DNA from: Gemmatimonadota bacterium | GTDB taxonomy: Bacteria; 4572-55; J002 | Direction: 5' to 3' | NCBI GenBank assembly: GCA_003697105.1 | Contig: RFFQ01000003.1 | Coordinates: forward strand, 1 to 64,000 | DNA: 64,000 bases | In this document: piece after piece, positions 1 through 8,309 of the stretch | Numbering within the stretch: the first letter of the stretch is position 1 | Layout of the letters: every line of letters begins with the position of its first letter | Made by a program: the position numbers and the translations under genes | The notes under the pieces: model-generated | The model's input: only the letters and a program-made list of their open reading frames with translations | What the model was told of the DNA's origin: nothing | Databases searched by the model: none

Positions 1-408
1 GATGAGGTGCCCATCAAAAAACGGGGTATTCCGTTTGTATCGGTGGATCATGAAAACGTGCGCTATGTGGCGGATGAGCAGGGTTGCCCGGATGTACCGA
101 AAGCAGGCAGTGCCGCGTATCCAGCACAACCAATCCAAATCCGGCAAGATGGCTCACACCAGTGGACACCAACCGGCAACACGGATCACCTTTCAGACCA
201 GTTAATTGGCGATACCTTATTTGATAATTGCCAGTTATCATTTGCGCGGGGCTATGAAGGAGCATACTATTTACGCAAATTGATGCTTGCCCAACCTGAT
301 ACACCGGATCAAATTCAATTTTTCTATTCTGGAAAAGGGGTCTTTCATAAGAACGTTCCCCGCCACCAGAAGCGCAAAATTGTGATGGTGGTAACATACA
401 AAGAGTAG
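1..408 (+). CDS. 3' end of an unrecognised protein (5' truncated by window)
   Basis: The frame is open from the first base of the window and ends at a TAG at 406-408, so the gene starts upstream and only its last 135 codons are visible. The fragment is soluble in character and shows no signal peptide or membrane segment. I do not recognise the family. A near-perfect intrinsic terminator follows 22 bases after the stop, which supports this being the real reading frame; the overlapping minus-strand frame runs through that terminator and is rejected. No function is proposed. Confidence 0.6.
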   Translation, partial: DEVPIKKRGIPFVSVDHENVRYVADEQGCPDVPKAGSAAYPAQPIQIRQDGSHQWTPTGNTDHLSDQLIGDTLFDNCQLSFARGYEGAYYLRKLMLAQPDTPDQIQFFYSGKGVFHKNVPRHQKRKIVMVVTYKE

Positions 409-430
409 CGTCACCGTTTTGGAGAGCGTA

Positions 431-469
431 AACCCCTGAATTCGGGCTGAATTCAGGGGTTCTTTTTTT
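431..469 (+). terminator. Rho-independent terminator
   Basis: A perfect 13-bp inverted repeat (431-443 with 449-461) encloses a 5-base loop and is followed directly by TCTTTTTTT. It terminates the truncated gene at the left edge and separates it from the convergent phosphohydrolase gene. Confidence 0.92.
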
Positions 470-511
470 GGGGATTACGGTAAAACACATCCTAAATACG
501 TATTCGTCCAT

Positions 512-1669
512 TTAGCATTGCAGAGTAATCAGCGGGACGTACATCTCCTGACTGCTGATCCCGCCATGATTTCCGGTCAGAAAATACTCATCTTCTCCCA
601 GCAGATAATCCCGCATCACATAATTATCCTTCATGGTCAAAACGTAATCACCCACCCGTTCCCACAACTTCGGATGGGGATCGCCTAAGCCGTACCAATT
701 TTGCCTGATAACATCTTCCCCATAGTGCAAATCGCACACGTCCGCAAAGTGATAGCGGACATATTGCTCAAATTGATCCACTTTAGACGGACGGACATAA
801 CAATAGGCGGTACGCGGTTCACCACAAAGTGGTAGCGCCAAGGTCTCCTGAAATTCAGGATGTTGGCGAATGTCAATAGTATGCGCTTTATCCGTATCAA
901 TCATGCCATGATCGGCAGTGATAATCACATGGGTATTTGTTCCTTTAAGAGAATCCAAAAAGGCGGTGAGCTTCTCATTCAGATCATTAAAATGGTAGGT
1001 CACCTCGGCGCTGGTGGTACCATGCTTATGGCATAGTCCATCATAGACGGGCCAATAAGCAAATATAAACTTTGGCTGGTCATTGGCGGTAAGTGCCTTT
1101 TTGACCTGCCGCAGATAGCCGACCAAGGTATTATATCCCAAGCGGTATGCCCCCTTACTGCTAGCAGCGGTTGTATCCGAATTTTTGATCCGGAGCGGGG
1201 TCACTAGCCACGATTCCCGTTGAATGCGTTCAAAAACGGTCTGTTGCACGGATATTTGAGGCGGGAAGACCTCTTTATGACTAAACGGGATACCCCCAAA
1301 CCGGGGTATCCAGCGCAATACGGTGGATACCATCCCCAGTTCTTTCAAATGCACGAACCAGCCGGTAATCCCATGTTGTTGGGGCGGCACTCCGGTAAAG
1401 TATGCCGTCATAGCGGCAGCAGTGGTGGAAGGAAAAACCGAGGTCATTTTGCCCCGTAAATGGCGATACAATACGCTGTTTTTGCCGTGAGTTGTTAAAT
1501 AATCATAGCCCACCCCGTCCAACAGAAGTATCAAAACGGTTTTGGACTCGCGAAGCGGTGTGAGGTCAAAATCCACTAGAGGTTGGTAGTCCGAGGTACC
1601 CCCAAGGGCATGAACCACACTACTCATCAGATTGACAATACTACCGTTGGTGTAATTAGGTAAATGCAT
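512..1669 (-). CDS. Alkaline-phosphatase-superfamily phosphodiesterase / nucleotide pyrophosphatase
   Basis: A 385-residue protein of the type I phosphodiesterase/nucleotide pyrophosphatase family, metal-dependent hydrolases of phosphoesters. Metal and nucleophile motifs appear in the family order: LLLDGVGYD near residue 50 (first Asp ligand), FPSTTAAAMTAYFTG near 80 (Thr nucleophile), HGITGW near 100, ADHGMIDT near 255 and GNHGG near 370. There is no signal peptide, so a cytoplasmic location is likely. The start is supported by AGGATACC upstream of the ATG. It is transcribed away from the Rrf2 regulator's terminator and appears monocistronic. Substrate cannot be told from sequence. Confidence 0.85.
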   Translation of the reverse strand: MHLPNYTNGSIVNLMSSVVHALGGTSDYQPLVDFDLTPLRESKTVLILLLDGVGYDYLTTHGKNSVLYRHLRGKMTSVFPSTTAAAMTAYFTGVPPQQHGITGWFVHLKELGMVSTVLRWIPRFGGIPFSHKEVFPPQISVQQTVFERIQRESWLVTPLRIKNSDTTAASSKGAYRLGYNTLVGYLRQVKKALTANDQPKFIFAYWPVYDGLCHKHGTTSAEVTYHFNDLNEKLTAFLDSLKGTNTHVIITADHGMIDTDKAHTIDIRQHPEFQETLALPLCGEPRTAYCYVRPSKVDQFEQYVRYHFADVCDLHYGEDVIRQNWYGLGDPHPKLWERVGDYVLTMKDNYVMRDYLLGEDEYFLTGNHGGISSQEMYVPLITLQC

Positions 1670-1755
1670 GTTGGTATCCTGATAAAATATCGGGTCATAT
1701 AAGGGGAAATGCCGTCAAGATAGACCGAAAACTCCGTGCCAACCTCAGAAAAACG

Positions 1756-1792
1756 AAAACGACCGTCCGGGCATCCTTCCGGAGATCGTTTT
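1756..1792 (-). terminator. Probable terminator of the Rrf2 gene
   Basis: An imperfect hairpin pairs 1756-1762 with 1786-1792 and 1766-1770 with 1779-1783. On the minus strand it is followed by TTCGTTTTT. It lies just downstream of the Rrf2 stop codon. The rest of the 1670-1821 gap shows no other feature. Confidence 0.55.
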
Positions 1793-1821
1793 ACGAGGCA
1801 TTTCATATTAGTTTTGCATAT

Positions 1822-2256
1822 TTACTCTGGGTGATCTTTTTTCCACTCGCTGACTTCAACAAACGTGGCTAAGTTCACATTCTCTAAATAGTTTCGGATG
1901 CGCTCCCGGAGTTCGGTGTAATTTTTATGAAGACTACAGGGCTCTTCATCGCTGCACACCGTCCAACCGATGGCACATGCATTAAACCGCGTTTCCAAAT
2001 CTTCATAAACATTTATCACCTGATAAAGTGTAATGGTTTCTGGGTCGCGGGCAAAGGAAAATCCGCCGTTGGGACCCTTAGTCGAATTTAGAATTTTCGC
2101 CTGCACCAATTGTTGCAGTAATTTGGATAAAAAGTGTTTCGGTATTTCTTCCTCTCGTGCGATTAACTCGCCTCGACACGGAGTCTGATCTTGGTTCCGG
2201 ACTAAAAATGACAGTGCCCGCAACGCATATTGGGTGGGTTTGGAAAACAGTAGCAT
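1822..2256 (-). CDS. Rrf2-family transcriptional regulator
   Basis: A 144-residue protein with the Rrf2 winged-helix fold. The N-terminal segment has the family hallmark SKPTQYALRAL, then the recognition region (ISKHFLSKLLQQLVQAKILNS-like) and the wing GPNGGFSFAR. Three cysteines near residues 93, 101 and 107 (NACAIGW, TVCSD, EPCSLH) match the C-x7-C-x5-C spacing that in IscR/NsrR-type members binds an iron-sulfur cluster, so an Fe-S-based sensor of iron, NO or redox state is plausible. The ATG is preceded by AGGAG. It stands alone, so its targets are unknown; an inverted repeat in its own upstream region suggests autoregulation. Confidence 0.93.
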   Translation of the reverse strand: MLLFSKPTQYALRALSFLVRNQDQTPCRGELIAREEEIPKHFLSKLLQQLVQAKILNSTKGPNGGFSFARDPETITLYQVINVYEDLETRFNACAIGWTVCSDEEPCSLHKNYTELRERIRNYLENVNLATFVEVSEWKKDHPE

Positions 2257-2266
2257 AGAATCTCCT

Positions 2267-2327
2267 ATGTACTAAGTGATTGATTTTTCTTAGAATAATA
2301 GTAGATTATAGAATAAAGTACATAACT
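2267..2327 (-). promoter_or_regulatory. Putative Rrf2 promoter with inverted repeat
   Basis: On the minus strand a perfect TATAAT lies at 2310-2305. An ATGTACT / AGTACAT inverted repeat (about 2268-2274 and 2317-2323) flanks it. The -35 match is poor. The repeat could be an autoregulatory operator of the Rrf2 protein; this is inference. Confidence 0.35.
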
Positions 2328-2362
2328 ATTCCCCTAGACCCATGTCAAGAATTTTTTAAACA

Positions 2363-2438
2363 AAAAAACGGATACAGAGCCGCCAGACGCTATTTTGCGG
2401 GGTAGAGTGCGTCATGCGAGCTACTGAATCCGTTTTTT
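2363..2438. terminator. Long bidirectional inverted repeat with terminal T/A runs
   Basis: An 11-bp perfect inverted repeat (2363-2373 with 2428-2438), A6CGGAT / ATCCGT6, encloses 54 bases containing smaller complementary blocks (CCGC/GCGG and GACGC/GCGTC). T runs lie at the 3' side on both strands. It sits downstream of the 106-residue membrane-protein gene and probably ends that operon. Confidence 0.5.
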
Positions 2439-2439
2439 C

Positions 2440-2519
2440 AGGAAGGAGGTCTCCGTCAAGCAGAGAGACGAGCTTGATGCACGTCAAGCCCATCTACCTG
2501 CCTCCGTGAACCTCCCGGT
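2440..2519. other. Structured non-coding stretch, possible RNA element
   Basis: Three nested complementary blocks lie between the stop codon at 2520 and the inverted repeat at 2363-2438: GGAGGT/ACCTCC (2445-2450 with 2510-2515), GTCTC/GAGAC (2449-2453 with 2465-2469) and GCTTGA/TCAAGC (2472-2477 with 2484-2489). They could form a multi-branched 3' UTR or a small RNA. I could not match it to any known RNA family. Confidence 0.3.
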
Positions 2520-2840
2520 TTAGCGAGCGTAGTCAAAATTTCGGTGAGGGTAATTTGCCGGGCGGGCTTTTGCACCCGGATAAGCACGAGATTGCCGTCG
2601 CTTTTTCGGTTGGCGTTGTGCCAAATAGGGATGATTCAGCGTGTCGGGTTGGTGATCGCGGTCATACGCAGTCGCCGCGAAAAAAATCCCTAGCATTCCG
2701 GCACCGCAAATTCCGGCATAGAGCATCATTTGTGGATGCCCATTAAAAACAAGCAACGTTACCACCAGCATAACACCGCCAAAAATGAAGGCAAGTACTA
2801 GATTACCCAAAACCGGATTTCGTTCAAATGTGCGAATCAT
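2520..2840 (-). CDS. Small membrane protein with basic tail, unknown function
   Basis: A 106-residue protein with two hydrophobic segments (about residues 11-31 and 38-57) followed by a long Arg/Lys/Pro-rich hydrophilic tail of about 45 residues. Its ATG overlaps the stop of the upstream gene by four bases (ATGA), so the two are translationally coupled and likely form one operon. I do not recognise the family. The basic tail could face the cytoplasm and contact nucleic acid or lipid head groups; this is only inferred from composition. Confidence 0.6.
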   Translation of the reverse strand: MIRTFERNPVLGNLVLAFIFGGVMLVVTLLVFNGHPQMMLYAGICGAGMLGIFFAATAYDRDHQPDTLNHPYLAQRQPKKRRQSRAYPGAKARPANYPHRNFDYAR

Positions 2841-4024
2841 ACAGGACTCCTTTCTGCTTCTGCTTGAATCAAATCAAGCATTTGAGATTTAGGGACATTC
2901 GCATACGTGGCATTGCCCCGTACATCAATTAAGTTTAAGTGTTTCAGATAATTATGACACCGATCCGCCTGTCCTTTACTGATACCAACCTTATCAGCAA
3001 CAGACCGCCGTCCTTGTAGCCGCCCACCTTTACCCATTTTACTAAACAGCCCCTCCACATAACGGGGTAAAATGGGAATCAAATCTTCAACATCATCCGT
3101 GAACGTTTCCGGCGTAGGTTCTTCAAAATAGAGGCGATTTTTTTTAGGGGTCTCACGGTCTGTATCAAACCGGAAAGCTCTTTCCATACGGGGTTCGGGT
3201 TCGTGTAGGTCATCTTCTTGATTATATTCTAAATAGTCCTCCGGCGCATGTTCGTATAAACGACCGCTACCATTTCCATTCAACTGGTGCGCTGCCGGAG
3301 GTTCAAATTGATCGTAATTGGGATCACCTTTGCGGGCATTCCGTTTGGCATGCGCCGGCCGGAATCTCGCCCCATTCGAGCGAAAAACATAGACCCCGGA
3401 GATGACCGCCACCAATTCGAGTAGAATACCATAGGTAGCGTTGATCCAGAGTTCGACCAGTTCGGGGTCCAGTCCACCAAAAAACTTGCCGAGTACCACA
3501 TACAACGCACTGCTGGCTTGTCCGGTGGAAGGGGTGTAACTTGCCAACTGTTGGGTGAGCTGGTTTTTTTGTGCCAGCAGGGCATTTGCCTCTTCCATCA
3601 ATTGCTGTTTGCGGGTATGGAAATTGGCGGGCATGTTGTTGGCGGTATGCTGAAGGTTGGCAATCTGGGTTTCCAGCCCTTCAATCTGGGACTGTAAACT
3701 GCGGAAGCCGGCGCTCTGTTGGGTCGCTATCGCTATTTTCTCCGCGTGTTGCACTTGAAGCCAGCCCAGCGTCCCGACAATGGACATCAAGGTGAGAATG
3801 ATTCCGACGATAAGCGCAAACAGGTCCCGGTTGACCACCCCGACCGCATGAAATACAATTTTGGCAGGCTCCAGAACCGTGGCCAGCCCCACCGCAATGA
3901 TCGTCGCAAACCCGGTAGTTGCCATCGAGGCAAGTAAATTGCAAGTGAAAATCCACGAAATTAAAAACGAACCGATAGAGACAAAAAATAAAATGGGCTG
4001 AAATAACCAATGACGCGTATCCAC
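2837..4024 (-). CDS. Membrane protein with coiled coil and C-terminal helix-turn-helix-like domain
   Basis: About 395 residues. I chose the GTG start at 4024 because GGAGGTG lies six bases before it; the longer frame to 4042 would begin with TTG upstream of that site. There are three hydrophobic segments in the first 110 residues, a heptad-like stretch (about 115-165), a further transmembrane segment near 195-215, then an acidic hydrophilic region. The last 80 residues carry a winged-helix-like sequence (RSVADKVGISKGQADRCHNYLKHLNLI). Such domain mixing is seen in plasmid- or element-borne proteins, but I do not recognise the family. Transcription is from the operator-bearing promoter at 4173-4222. 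Confidence 0.6.
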   Translation of the reverse strand: MDTRHWLFQPILFFVSIGSFLISWIFTCNLLASMATTGFATIIAVGLATVLEPAKIVFHAVGVVNRDLFALIVGIILTLMSIVGTLGWLQVQHAEKIAIATQQSAGFRSLQSQIEGLETQIANLQHTANNMPANFHTRKQQLMEEANALLAQKNQLTQQLASYTPSTGQASSALYVVLGKFFGGLDPELVELWINATYGILLELVAVISGVYVFRSNGARFRPAHAKRNARKGDPNYDQFEPPAAHQLNGNGSGRLYEHAPEDYLEYNQEDDLHEPEPRMERAFRFDTDRETPKKNRLYFEEPTPETFTDDVEDLIPILPRYVEGLFSKMGKGGRLQGRRSVADKVGISKGQADRCHNYLKHLNLIDVRGNATYANVPKSQMLDLIQAEAERSPV

Positions 4025-4118
4025 GACCCCACCTCCATTCAATAAGAAACCATTGACAAGGAGACCAAGCCCATATAGATTACCACCGAATCCAGCAGGC
4101 TTGCCTGTTGATTTTGCA

Positions 4119-4158
4119 AAACCGTGTGGATGAGGTCGCCAACCGTTTCACACGGTTT
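4119..4158. terminator. Leader hairpin / attenuator candidate
   Basis: A perfect 10-bp inverted repeat (AAACCGTGTG at 4119-4128, CACACGGTTT at 4149-4158) has a 20-base loop. It lies in the roughly 145-nt leader of the minus-strand operon, between its promoter and the 395-residue gene, where it could attenuate transcription. On the plus strand it is followed by TTCT. Confidence 0.4.
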
Positions 4159-4172
4159 TTCTATGCCGTAAC

Positions 4173-4222
4173 CTGTAATTATTTACAGGTGTAAATATAA
4201 CTGTATATATGTACAGTGTCAA
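4173..4222 (-). promoter_or_regulatory. Promoter with two CTGT-N8-ACAG operators
   Basis: On the minus strand TTGACA (4222-4217) and TATATT (4199-4194) are separated by exactly 17 bases. That spacer contains CTGTACATATATACAG (4216-4201). A second site of the same form, CTGTAAATAATTACAG (4188-4173), covers the expected start point. CTGT-N8-ACAG is the known gammaproteobacterial LexA box. A repressor bound at both sites would block the promoter. The regulator itself is not in the window. Confidence 0.75.
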
Positions 4223-4230
4223 GCTTTTTT

Positions 4231-4259
4231 TTGACCACGAACGGAGACGTATTTAAAAC
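4231..4259 (+). promoter_or_regulatory. Possible promoter of the histidine-kinase pair
   Basis: TTGACC (4231-4236) is followed after 17 bases by TAAAAC (4254-4259), about 40 bases before the kinase ATG. The -10 match is weak. It is divergent from the operator-bearing promoter. Confidence 0.35.
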
Positions 4260-4301
4260 TTTATTTATCAGCGTTTTACAACCATTTTATGTGAGCGCAT
4301 C

Positions 4302-7300
4302 ATGTCTGAACATATCCCGACTCATTGGCGGATTGGTCTAAACCTACCGGAAAACGTACAGCAACAGATACAGGAACTCTGTGTGGCAGAGTTCCCGTGG
4401 AAAATTGACTGGATAGAATCCCCGGCAGACCTCACAGAAATAGACATCATGATTCAGACCGGTCCCACAGAAGACTTCCTCCCGGCAAGTCTGCCGGTGC
4501 TTTATGTGCTCACTACCGAAAACGCCGGTGTACTCCGCCAGATTCAAAACCAGCCGCTGACCTATTATCTCTACCAAGATGAACTTTCTGCACGGAATCT
4601 GCAACGTGCCTTACAGACGCTCCTCAAATTTCGCCAATTGTATTTTAAGGATCAACTGGGGGACAAAACCGATGCCGACTTTCAAGCTATTTTTAATAAT
4701 AGTACGCAAGGATTCATCTTGGTCTCACCGGAGGGCATCATTCGGGCGGCAAATCCTACCGCCCATCACATGTCGGAACAGGTTTGGGGTAAAACGCTGC
4801 ATATCGGTTCACCGTTAGGGGACTACGCCCGTCCCGAAAATAAGGCAAGTTTCCGGGAATTGTTCCGCAAGGCACTTGCCGGAGAGACCACCATCATTGA
4901 ACGCAACATGCACGATATTCATGGCAACCCGAAATGGTTTGAGTTTACCTACTCGCCAGTTTGGGACCCCCATGAGGGTGTAGTCACCGGAGTCTGTTTT
5001 ACGGCACTTGATATTGATGATCGCAAACGGATGGAGAAAGCCGTTCAGGCCATCGCGGAATCGGCAGTGATTTTGGATGCGCAGGAATTTTTCCGCATCT
5101 GTGTATCGAGCCTCGCCGCCGCGTACAATACCAAATATGCGCTGATCGGTCTGTTCGTGGAGGGCTCCCGGGAACGGATTCGTACCTTAGCCTTTTGGGA
5201 TACCGATCATGTGGCAGAAAACTTTGAGTATGATTTGGCACACACCCCCTGCGAAAACGTGATCATGGAGCGTACCCCCCAATTGATTCCCCAAGACGTG
5301 CAAATCCAATTTCCCGAGGATCCATTAGCCGCTGATCTGAATGTGCAAAGTTATTTCGGGACCGCATTAGGTACTGCCGGACAAGAGGTACAAGGCATTT
5401 TAGCCGTAATGGATACTAAACCGCTCCGCATCGCCTCCTGGACAGAACCGGTGTTACGCATCTTTGCCAATCGCATCACCTTAGAACTGGAAAATGTCCG
5501 CACCCGATCCGCCTTGCAAGAAAGTGAAGAGATGTACCGCCAACTGATCGGCGCTCAAGGTGAGGGCTTAGCCATTGTGGATCAAAACGAAACGTTTATC
5601 TTTGCCAATCCGGCCGCAGAGAACATTTTTGGGGTGGATCCCAACACATTAGTAGGGCAAAATCTGCGTCAATTTACCACCGCCGAAACTTTCGCCATGC
5701 TCCAAAAACAGACCCGTTTGCGGAAAAAAGGTAAGAAAAACAGTTACACCGCCGATATCATCCAACCGAGCGGAGATGTGCGGCATTTACTGGTCACCGC
5801 AACGCTGTGGTTTGACGAGAACAACGGGCACTGGAAAGGCGCTTTGGCAATCTTTCGGGATGAAACCGATAGGCAATCTGCCGAGATTAAAATCCGCCGG
5901 AGTGAAGAAAAGTTTAAAACCCTCTTTGAGTCTGAACCCGCCGCCGTGCTACTGGAAAACGTCGACGGGAAAATCATTGACTGTAACACCTCAGCGATCA
6001 AGCTATTTAAATGCGAAAAATCCGCCCTTCTTCAGTGTACCGTGCAAGAATTAATCAGTGACAATTCCCCCCAACCGTATCCCCACACGCTTCATGGGGT
6101 CAAAAATTTCCTGCTAGATGTAGTGTGCCGGCGGCTAGATGGCACTGAATTTCCGGCAGAAGTGACCCTCAAGCAGATTAAAATCGATCAGGAGCCCTTT
6201 TTACTGACCGTCATTCGTGATATTACGGTACGCAAATCCGCCGAAGAAGCCCTTCGGGCCAGCGAACGGCGGTTACGGCGGCAACATCAAGTGCTGGTCA
6301 ATCTGGCGCGGGATGAGGCGATAGCGAGTGGTAATCTCAGTTTGGCATTGGAACGGATCGCCTCTTCGGCGGCACGAGCATTGGAGGTGGGGCGAGTAAG
6401 CATCTGGCTGTTTAACGAGAACCGCACCCAATTGCACTGTCTCCACCAATATCACGCCGATAAGGTTCAGGAAACAATTTTGGAACTCTCCATAATCGAT
6501 CATCCGCGCTATTTTGAAGCACTCAATCAAGAACGGGCACTGGTGGCTGATGATGTTTTTATGGACCCCCGGTTGAGTGAATTAGCAGCGAATTATTTCC
6601 ATCCGAATCAGGTAGCCGCGCTGATTCATGCCCCAATCCGGCTTGGGAATCGCCTTATGGGGGTTGTTTGTCACGAACATTTGCATCACTCCCGCCGCTG
6701 GACGTTGGATGAGCAAAATTTTGCCGGTTCGATGGCAGACTTGGTTGCCTTGGTGTTAGAAACCAACAACCGTAAACAGACCGCCGCCGCCCTTGCCGCG
6801 GAAAAGGAACGGCTGGCGGTAACGCTCCGCTCCATTGGGGATGGTGTGATTACCACAGACCTCGCCGGACGAATACTGATGCTGAATCCCATTGCCGAAA
6901 ACCTGACCGGCTGGCAGGAAGACGAAGCCCTCGGACAGTCAATCATGTCCGTGATGAACATCATTGACCCCATCACGGAACAGCCCTGTGAAAATCCGGT
7001 GGATCGGGTCTTAAAATCCGAGGATATTACCGTTGTGGAAGGACACCACGTGTTGATCTCCAAAGACGGAAAGCGCGCCGATATTGCCGATAGTGCCGCC
7101 CCCATTCGGGATACCAGTGGCAATATCATCGGGATCGTGGTCGTTTTCCGCGACATCACCGAATTTCAGCAATTGGAAAATGCCAAGATCAGCTTTTTGA
7201 ACACGATCAGCCACGAACTGCGCACCCCCCTCACCCCGATCATCGGTTATACGGAGTTGTTGCTCAGTATGGACATCTCCGAACGAGCAAAAGATTTTGT

Positions 7301-8309
7301 CCAACGGATTTCGGCGGCGGCGTACCGGGAACGCGATTTAGTGGAGGAAATTCTATCGATTGTCCGCTTTGAAAGTGGCGTAGATGCCTATCACTTTGAA
7401 AAAATGAACGCTTACACGGTTATTTCCGATGTTTGCCAAAATTGCCAAATGCTAGTCCGTAAGATGATCGAAGAGCGGCACAAAACGACAACGTATGACT
7501 ACCACTACACGATTTCGAACCAGCTCAAATCGATCCGGATAAACGTGGATAAAGAACCTTTCCAACAGGTGATAGAAAATCTCCTCACCAACGCCATTAA
7601 ATATTCTCCGCCAGACCGGCTCTCCCTGCAAGTCCACGCCGAACGGGCGAGTGATATGGTACAGATTTCCGTAATCGATCGGGGATTGGGTATTCCAGCC
7701 GCGGAACGCCATAAAATCTTTCAGCCTTTTTACCAGATTCGTAAGGGCAGTTTTGATGTTTCCGATGGCATCGGGCATGGGTTGGTCATTGTCAAACGCT
7801 ACGTGGAAGCACAGGGGGGCACCATTACGGTGGAAAGTGAGGAAGGTCAGGGTAGTACGTTTACGTTCACGGTGCCCATCGCGGAAGAACTCACCTCAAA
7901 CACCGCCATTGAGAAAATTTTACTCATTGAAGATGATCCCGAAACGGCAGATTTTATTGACGTGTTGCTCACGTCACATAATTATACCGTAACGACCGCC
8001 CCAACCGGTACAGATGGGTTAGTCTATCTGTCCCATGCGCTACCGGACATCATTATTCTGGATTTGCAACTGCCGGATATGGACGGGCAAGAGGTCATCG
8101 CCTATATGCAAGACCACGGTATTTCTATACCGGTAATTTTGTGCAGCGCCCAACCCCCGGAGGTGTTACAGCATGTGGCACAGCAAAGCCAACAACCTGT
8201 CCGGTGCATTTCCAAACCTTTTAATATCAATCAACTGGTACAGATGATTCACACCATTGAAGCGGATTATCACAATGCGGTCACTCAAACAGCGAAGGAG
8301 TACCGATGA
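4302..8309 (+). CDS. Multi-PAS/GAF hybrid sensor histidine kinase with C-terminal receiver
   Basis: A 1335-residue soluble hybrid kinase. Rough domains: an N-terminal receiver-like segment without clear phosphoacceptor (1-115), PAS (125-245), GAF (250-400), PAS (408-525), PAS (535-645), GAF (665-810), PAS (830-955), HisKA with phosphoacceptor His971 in SHELRTPLTP, HATPase_c (N box NLLTNAIKYS, G1 DRGLGIP, G2 GIGHGL; 1075-1195), and a REC domain with Asp1254 in LDLQLPDMDG. There are no membrane segments, so it senses cytoplasmic signals. It overlaps the next kinase by four bases and shares its core sequence, indicating duplication. No separate DNA-binding regulator is adjacent, so its phosphorelay partner is unknown. 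Confidence 0.93.
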   Translation: MSEHIPTHWRIGLNLPENVQQQIQELCVAEFPWKIDWIESPADLTEIDIMIQTGPTEDFLPASLPVLYVLTTENAGVLRQIQNQPLTYYLYQDELSARNLQRALQTLLKFRQLYFKDQLGDKTDADFQAIFNNSTQGFILVSPEGIIRAANPTAHHMSEQVWGKTLHIGSPLGDYARPENKASFRELFRKALAGETTIIERNMHDIHGNPKWFEFTYSPVWDPHEGVVTGVCFTALDIDDRKRMEKAVQAIAESAVILDAQEFFRICVSSLAAAYNTKYALIGLFVEGSRERIRTLAFWDTDHVAENFEYDLAHTPCENVIMERTPQLIPQDVQIQFPEDPLAADLNVQSYFGTALGTAGQEVQGILAVMDTKPLRIASWTEPVLRIFANRITLELENVRTRSALQESEEMYRQLIGAQGEGLAIVDQNETFIFANPAAENIFGVDPNTLVGQNLRQFTTAETFAMLQKQTRLRKKGKKNSYTADIIQPSGDVRHLLVTATLWFDENNGHWKGALAIFRDETDRQSAEIKIRRSEEKFKTLFESEPAAVLLENVDGKIIDCNTSAIKLFKCEKSALLQCTVQELISDNSPQPYPHTLHGVKNFLLDVVCRRLDGTEFPAEVTLKQIKIDQEPFLLTVIRDITVRKSAEEALRASERRLRRQHQVLVNLARDEAIASGNLSLALERIASSAARALEVGRVSIWLFNENRTQLHCLHQYHADKVQETILELSIIDHPRYFEALNQERALVADDVFMDPRLSELAANYFHPNQVAALIHAPIRLGNRLMGVVCHEHLHHSRRWTLDEQNFAGSMADLVALVLETNNRKQTAAALAAEKERLAVTLRSIGDGVITTDLAGRILMLNPIAENLTGWQEDEALGQSIMSVMNIIDPITEQPCENPVDRVLKSEDITVVEGHHVLISKDGKRADIADSAAPIRDTSGNIIGIVVVFRDITEFQQLENAKISFLNTISHELRTPLTPIIGYTELLLSMDISERAKDFVQRISAAAYRERDLVEEILSIVRFESGVDAYHFEKMNAYTVISDVCQNCQMLVRKMIEERHKTTTYDYHYTISNQLKSIRINVDKEPFQQVIENLLTNAIKYSPPDRLSLQVHAERASDMVQISVIDRGLGIPAAERHKIFQPFYQIRKGSFDVSDGIGHGLVIVKRYVEAQGGTITVESEEGQGSTFTFTVPIAEELTSNTAIEKILLIEDDPETADFIDVLLTSHNYTVTTAPTGTDGLVYLSHALPDIIILDLQLPDMDGQEVIAYMQDHGISIPVILCSAQPPEVLQHVAQQSQQPVRCISKPFNINQLVQMIHTIEADYHNAVTQTAKEYR

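Noticed and set aside
14-511. 165-codon minus-strand frame at the left edge
   Set aside because: It runs antisense to the truncated plus gene and straight through its terminator; composition is not protein-like.
2435-2470. Possible SRP (4.5S) RNA from CAGGAAGGAGG...CAAGCAG
   Set aside because: The conserved GGTCAGG...GGAAGCAGCC core and helix-8 pairing are not present.
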